DNA of 9,130 nt, taken from assembly GCA_003645735.1 (NCBI GenBank), contig QNBQ01000042.1, positions 1 through 9,130 of the forward strand, read 5' to 3'. Positions 6,543 through 9,130 of this stretch are shown in pieces. Each line of letters opens with the position of its first letter. Position 1 is the first letter of the stretch. The position numbers and the translations under genes are program-made. Under the pieces are notes generated by a model. That model saw only the letters and a program-made list of their open reading frames with translations, was not told the DNA's origin and did not search any database. Source of the stretch: Candidatus Poribacteria bacterium. Lineage in GTDB: Bacteria > Poribacteria > WGA-4E > B28-G17.

Positions 6543-6958
6543 CACACACCACCTAGCCTTTTAACGATCCTGGTTTTAATGGGAAGCTTGTGGGCCGCTC
6601 GTCTCAAGGCCTCGTGGGCCATCTCCTCGGGAACCCCGGCCACCTCGAACATCACCCTGCCCGGCTTGACCACCGCTACCCAGTATTCGGGCGAGCCCTT
6701 CCCTTTGCCCATCCTGGTCTCAGCGGGCTTTTTGGTGACGGGCTTGTGGGGGAAGATCTTCACCCAGATCTTTCCGCCCCGCTTCAGATACCTGACTATC
6801 GCCACGCGCGCCGCCTCTATCTGCTGGGCGGTGATCCAGGCCGGCTCCAGGGCCTGCAGGCCGTATTCCCCGTATGAGACAAAGCATCCCCTGTAGGAGA
6901 GGCCCTTCATCCTGCCGCGCTGCTCCTTGCGGTGTTTGACCCTTTTAGGCATCAACAT
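6542..6958 (-). CDS. rplP: 50S ribosomal protein L16 (uL16)
   Basis: L16 is a late-assembling protein near the A site and the elbow of incoming tRNA. The 138 residues match the family length. The N-terminus [20 protein letters not shown] is the standard one, followed by [20 protein letters not shown] (26-45), [20 protein letters not shown] (46-65) and [20 protein letters not shown] (69-88). Arg82 corresponds to Arg81 of E. coli L16, which is hydroxylated there. [20 protein letters not shown] (91-110) and [14 protein letters not shown] near the end complete the match. The ATG at 6956-6958 has a GGGGGAGGTG ribosome binding site 7 nt upstream. The 36-nt gap after rpsC is the longest in the window. 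Confidence 0.98.
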   Translation of the reverse strand: MLMPKRVKHRKEQRGRMKGLSYRGCFVSYGEYGLQALEPAWITAQQIEAARVAIVRYLKRGGKIWVKIFPHKPVTKKPAETRMGKGKGSPEYWVAVVKPGRVMFEVAGVPEEMAHEALRRAAHKLPIKTRIVKRLGGV

Positions 6959-6994
6959 GCCCGGACACCTCCCCCTGGGCCGATCGCCGAGCGG

Positions 6995-7765
6995 CTACGC
7001 CTCTTCCTCCCTCCTGCGGCGGGATCTCCTCCGCCTGGGCAGGACCGGCTCGGAGATCATGACCTCCGGCTCCTCTATCGCAGGCGCCTTCCTCTCCTCC
7101 TCTTCCTCCTCCATCATCAGCAGCCGCTCCTCCGGCTTGCCTATCACCTCTCCCTTGAAGATCCAGACCTTGACGCCTATCTTGCCGTGCTTGGTGAGAG
7201 CCTCGGCGAATCCGTAGTCGATGATCGCCCTCAACGTCTGAAGCGGGACGCGCCCCTCCATCTCACGCTCCTTACGCGCTATCTCCGCGCCGCCTATCCT
7301 TCCCTTCACCTCTATCCTTATCCCCTTGGCGCCGGCCCTCATGGCCGCAGCGACCGCCTTCTTCATCGCCTGCTTGTAGGGGGCGCGTCTCTCAAGCTGC
7401 AGCGCTATCCCCTCCGCAACAAGCTGCGCGTCCAGCTCCGGCCTCTTTATCTCGTGGATCACCACCCGCACGTTCTTGTTGGTCATCTCCTCCAGCTCCT
7501 CCGTCAGCGCCTCGACCTCGGCGCCCCTCCTGCCGATCACTATCCCGGGGCGGGCCGTGAAGATATGAACCACCACCCTGTCGGTGGACCGCTCGATCTG
7601 GATCTTGGAGATCCCCGCCCGGAACAGCTTCTCCTTTATGTATCTCTGGATCTGAAGGTCCTCATGTAGCCACTCGGCGTATTGCCTTTTCTCGGCATAC
7701 CACCTCGAATCCCAGGTCTCTATGTATCCCAGTCTTAAGCCTCTCGGATGGCTTTTCTGACCCAC
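6995..7765 (-). CDS. rpsC: 30S ribosomal protein S3 (uS3) with charged C-terminal extension
   Basis: S3 lines the mRNA entry tunnel in the 30S head and helps unwind structured mRNA. The 256 residues exceed the usual 207-235. [20 protein letters not shown] opens the protein. The KH type II domain has its G-x-x-G loop at 78-81 (VIGRRGAEV). The C-terminal domain holds [20 protein letters not shown] (140-159), [20 protein letters not shown] (160-179) and [16 protein letters not shown] (195-210). After residue 213 comes an acidic run (EEEEEER, 219-225), a linker, an arginine cluster (RRRRSRRRR, 244-252) and EEEA. At the helicase-linked site, E. coli R131 and R132 correspond here to Lys131 and Gln132, with Lys135 kept. 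The start is GTG at 7763-7765 after GGGGAGG, matching the family's MGQK. Confidence 0.96.
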   Translation of the reverse strand: MGQKSHPRGLRLGYIETWDSRWYAEKRQYAEWLHEDLQIQRYIKEKLFRAGISKIQIERSTDRVVVHIFTARPGIVIGRRGAEVEALTEELEEMTNKNVRVVIHEIKRPELDAQLVAEGIALQLERRAPYKQAMKKAVAAAMRAGAKGIRIEVKGRIGGAEIARKEREMEGRVPLQTLRAIIDYGFAEALTKHGKIGVKVWIFKGEVIGKPEERLLMMEEEEEERKAPAIEEPEVMISEPVLPRRRRSRRRREEEA

Positions 7766-7789
7766 TGAGACCTCCCCGTCCTTTCCTTT

Positions 7790-8155
7790 TTAGGATTGTC
7801 CTTGTGATTGCCCTTGAGGCTGTTTGACGTCAAGGATGACGGTTATATGACACCTGCGATGCCTGATCCTGTATGCCCTGCCCATCGCCCTCGGCCTGAT
7901 CCAGTAGCGGATGCCCCCCTCGTCGACGTAGATCCGCTTGATGTAGAGGTTCTCCTCGTTCAGGGACGGGTCCTTGTAACGGGCGTTGGCCAGCGCGGAC
8001 CAGACCACCTTGTAGACGAACTTCGAGGCCCTTTTGGGGGTGAACCGGAGGATGTCGAGCGCCTCCTTGACCGTCTTGTTGCGGATCAGGTCCGCCACCA
8101 GCCTGACCTTCCTGGGAGCTATCGGCTGCCATCTGGCTATGGCCCTGGCCACCAT
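7790..8155 (-). CDS. rplV: 50S ribosomal protein L22 (uL22)
   Basis: L22 spans the large subunit and its long beta-hairpin lines the peptide exit tunnel near the macrolide site. The 121 residues include the usual ~110-residue domain. Landmarks are ARWQPIAPRKVRLVADLIRN (7-26), KTVKEALDILRFTPKRASKF (27-46), VVWSALANARY (49-59), and the hairpin with NLYIKRIYVDEGGIRYWIRP (68-87) and RAMGRAYRIRHRRCHITVIL (88-107). The protein ends in a glutamine- and glycine-rich tail, QPQGQSQGQS, absent from most homologues, part of which is encoded by a tandem 12-nt repeat. The ATG at 8153-8155 has GAGGGGG upstream and lies 12 nt after rpsS. Confidence 0.97.
   Translation of the reverse strand: MVARAIARWQPIAPRKVRLVADLIRNKTVKEALDILRFTPKRASKFVYKVVWSALANARYKDPSLNEENLYIKRIYVDEGGIRYWIRPRAMGRAYRIRHRRCHITVILDVKQPQGQSQGQS
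7793..7816 (-). repeat. Tandem 12-nt repeat at the 3' end of rplV
   Basis: The coding strand reads CAAGGGCAATCA then CAAGGACAATCC, two adjacent 12-nt units that differ at two positions. Both differences are synonymous, so each unit encodes Gln-Gly-Gln-Ser. The repeat ends directly at the rplV TAA stop. It looks like a small duplication at the disordered C-terminus of L22 and has probably kept its reading frame. Confidence 0.7.
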
Positions 8156-8167
8156 CGCGCTACCCCC

Positions 8168-8437
8168 TCACTGCTGCGGTTTGAGCTTGTGGCCGCCGAA
8201 CCTGCGGGTGGGTGCGAACTCGCCCAGCTTGTGCCCGACCATCGCCTCGGTCACATAGACCGGGATGAACTGCTTACCGTTGTAGACGGCGAAGGTGTGG
8301 CCGACGAACTCGGGGACGATCGTGGATCTCCTGGACCAGGTCCTTATGACCCGCTTTTCGCCCGTCTCGTTCATCTTGCGAACCTTTGCAAGCAGCTTCG
8401 GATCGACATATGGGCCTTTTTTGAGAGACCTGCCCAT
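8168..8437 (-). CDS. rpsS: 30S ribosomal protein S19 (uS19)
   Basis: S19 sits in the 30S head, pairs with S13 and contacts A-site tRNA and the bridge to the large subunit. The 89-residue product is of typical length. [20 protein letters not shown] (1-20), [20 protein letters not shown] (21-40), [20 protein letters not shown] (41-60), [20 protein letters not shown] (61-80) and the GGHKL ending follow the family closely throughout. The ATG at 8435-8437 is preceded by AAGGGGGG, and the gene begins 14 nt after rplB. I see nothing unusual in it. Confidence 0.98.
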   Translation of the reverse strand: MGRSLKKGPYVDPKLLAKVRKMNETGEKRVIRTWSRRSTIVPEFVGHTFAVYNGKQFIPVYVTEAMVGHKLGEFAPTRRFGGHKLKPQQ

Positions 8438-8451
8438 TCTCTCAACCCCCC

Positions 8452-9130
8452 TTATTTCCTCCGCTGGACTATAAACTTATCCGAGGGCTTCTTCCTTCTG
8501 GTCTTGTAGCCTTTGGTCGGCTGACCCCAAGGCGTGACGGGGTGCCTGCCGGGGTGCGATCTGCCCTCGCCTCCGCCGTGCGGGTGATCGACCGGGTTCA
8601 TCGCCGTTCCCCTGACCGTCGGCCTCCACCCCAGCCACCTGTTCCTGCCGGCTTTGCCTATGACGATGTTCTCGTGCTCGACGTTGCCGACCTGCCCGAT
8701 CGTCGCCATGCACTTGAGCGGTATCATCCGGATCTCGTTTGAGGGCAACCTGACCAGCGCGTATTTGCCCTCCTTGGCCAGCAGCACCGCCGCCGTGCCG
8801 GCGGCCCTGGCTATCTGGCCGCCCTTGCCCGGCGTCAGCTCCACGTTGTGTATCAACGTGCCCACCGGTATCTTCTCAAGCGGCAGGGCGTTGCCCACCT
8901 TGATCTCCGCATCAGGGCCGGACATGACCGTGTCACCCACCTTCAGCCCCAGCGGCGCGATGATGTAGCGCTTCTCGCCGTCGGCATACTGCAGGAGCGC
9001 GATCCTTGCCGTCCTGTTCGGATCGTATTCGATCGCTATCACCTTGGCCGGGACGCCCCACTTGTCCCGCTTGAAGTCAATTATCCTATACTTGCGCTTG
9101 TGCCCTCCGCCGCGGTGTCTGACCGTTATC
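8452..9130 (-). CDS. rplB: 50S ribosomal protein L2 (uL2), 5' end outside window
   Basis: L2 is a primary 23S rRNA-binding protein needed for subunit joining and peptidyl transferase activity. 225 codons are visible, beginning at 9129 with [20 protein letters not shown]; the family is about 275 residues, so about 50 N-terminal residues lie beyond the window. The GTG at 9042 is an internal valine, not a start, because conserved L2 sequence continues in frame above it. The RNA-binding core has [20 protein letters not shown] and [20 protein letters not shown]. The C-terminal [20 protein letters not shown] holds the histidine motif linked to peptidyl transfer (first His at visible residue 182). 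The end [16 protein letters not shown] is typical. rplB precedes rpsS as in the standard S10 order. Confidence 0.98.
   Translation of the reverse strand, partial: ITVRHRGGGHKRKYRIIDFKRDKWGVPAKVIAIEYDPNRTARIALLQYADGEKRYIIAPLGLKVGDTVMSGPDAEIKVGNALPLEKIPVGTLIHNVELTPGKGGQIARAAGTAAVLLAKEGKYALVRLPSNEIRMIPLKCMATIGQVGNVEHENIVIGKAGRNRWLGWRPTVRGTAMNPVDHPHGGGEGRSHPGRHPVTPWGQPTKGYKTRRKKPSDKFIVQRRK

Noticed and set aside
6959..6994. The 36-nt rpsC-rplP gap as a promoter or terminator
   Set aside because: It contains a ribosome binding site for rplP but no -35/-10 pair and no stem followed by a T-run that I can see.
8452..9042. rplB starting at the GTG at 9042
   Set aside because: The frame stays open to the window edge and the 29 codons above it (starting [15 protein letters not shown]) are conserved L2 sequence, so the gene is cut by the window and not short.
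1..9130. An unknown accessory, defence or mobile system
   Set aside because: Every stretch is explained by conserved translation, secretion or nucleotide-metabolism genes in a standard order; no transposase, phage, toxin, defence or repeat-array signature is present.

Overview
The window is a continuous piece of a bacterial S10-spc ribosomal protein operon, all of it on the minus strand and read from high to low coordinates. In transcription order it carries rplB (L2, 5' end outside the window), rpsS, rplV, rpsC, rplP, rpmC, rpsQ, rplN, rplX, rplE, rpsZ (zinc-type S14), rpsH, rplF, rplR, rpsE, rplO, secY, adk and infA (IF-1, 3' end outside the window). There are 19 genes, 17 of them complete. 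No intergenic gap exceeds 36 nt, several junctions overlap, and I see no promoter, terminator, RNA gene, mobile element or CRISPR array.

The organism is a bacterium: it has bacterial-type L16, L29, S17 and IF-1, and Shine-Dalgarno sequences precede most genes. The DNA is GC-rich, the coding strand is purine-rich, and AGG (Arg) codons are frequent, with ATA (Ile) also in regular use. Four of the 18 visible starts are not ATG (rpsC GTG; rplR, rpsE and secY TTG). L30 (rpmD) is missing, and map is absent between adk and infA. This would fit an uncultured or deep-branching lineage, possibly thermophilic, but the sequence alone does not let me name a phylum.

The first half in transcription order (9130 to about 5970) is the end of the S10 block, covering L2, S19, L22, S3, L16, L29 and S17. 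The middle (5957 to 2123) is the spc block, L14 through L15. The last part (2122 to 1) moves from ribosome parts to the SecY translocon channel, adenylate kinase and initiation factor 1. Together the products build both ribosomal subunits and supply protein export, nucleotide balance and translation initiation. The tight spacing suggests translational coupling along a single long mRNA.

I did not find a new biological system here. The points worth a second look are modest: the missing rpmD with an rpsE/rplO overlap in its place, charged or low-complexity tails on S17, S3 and L22, several local departures from conserved motifs (S3, L6, S5), and a small inverted repeat against the rplE start codon.
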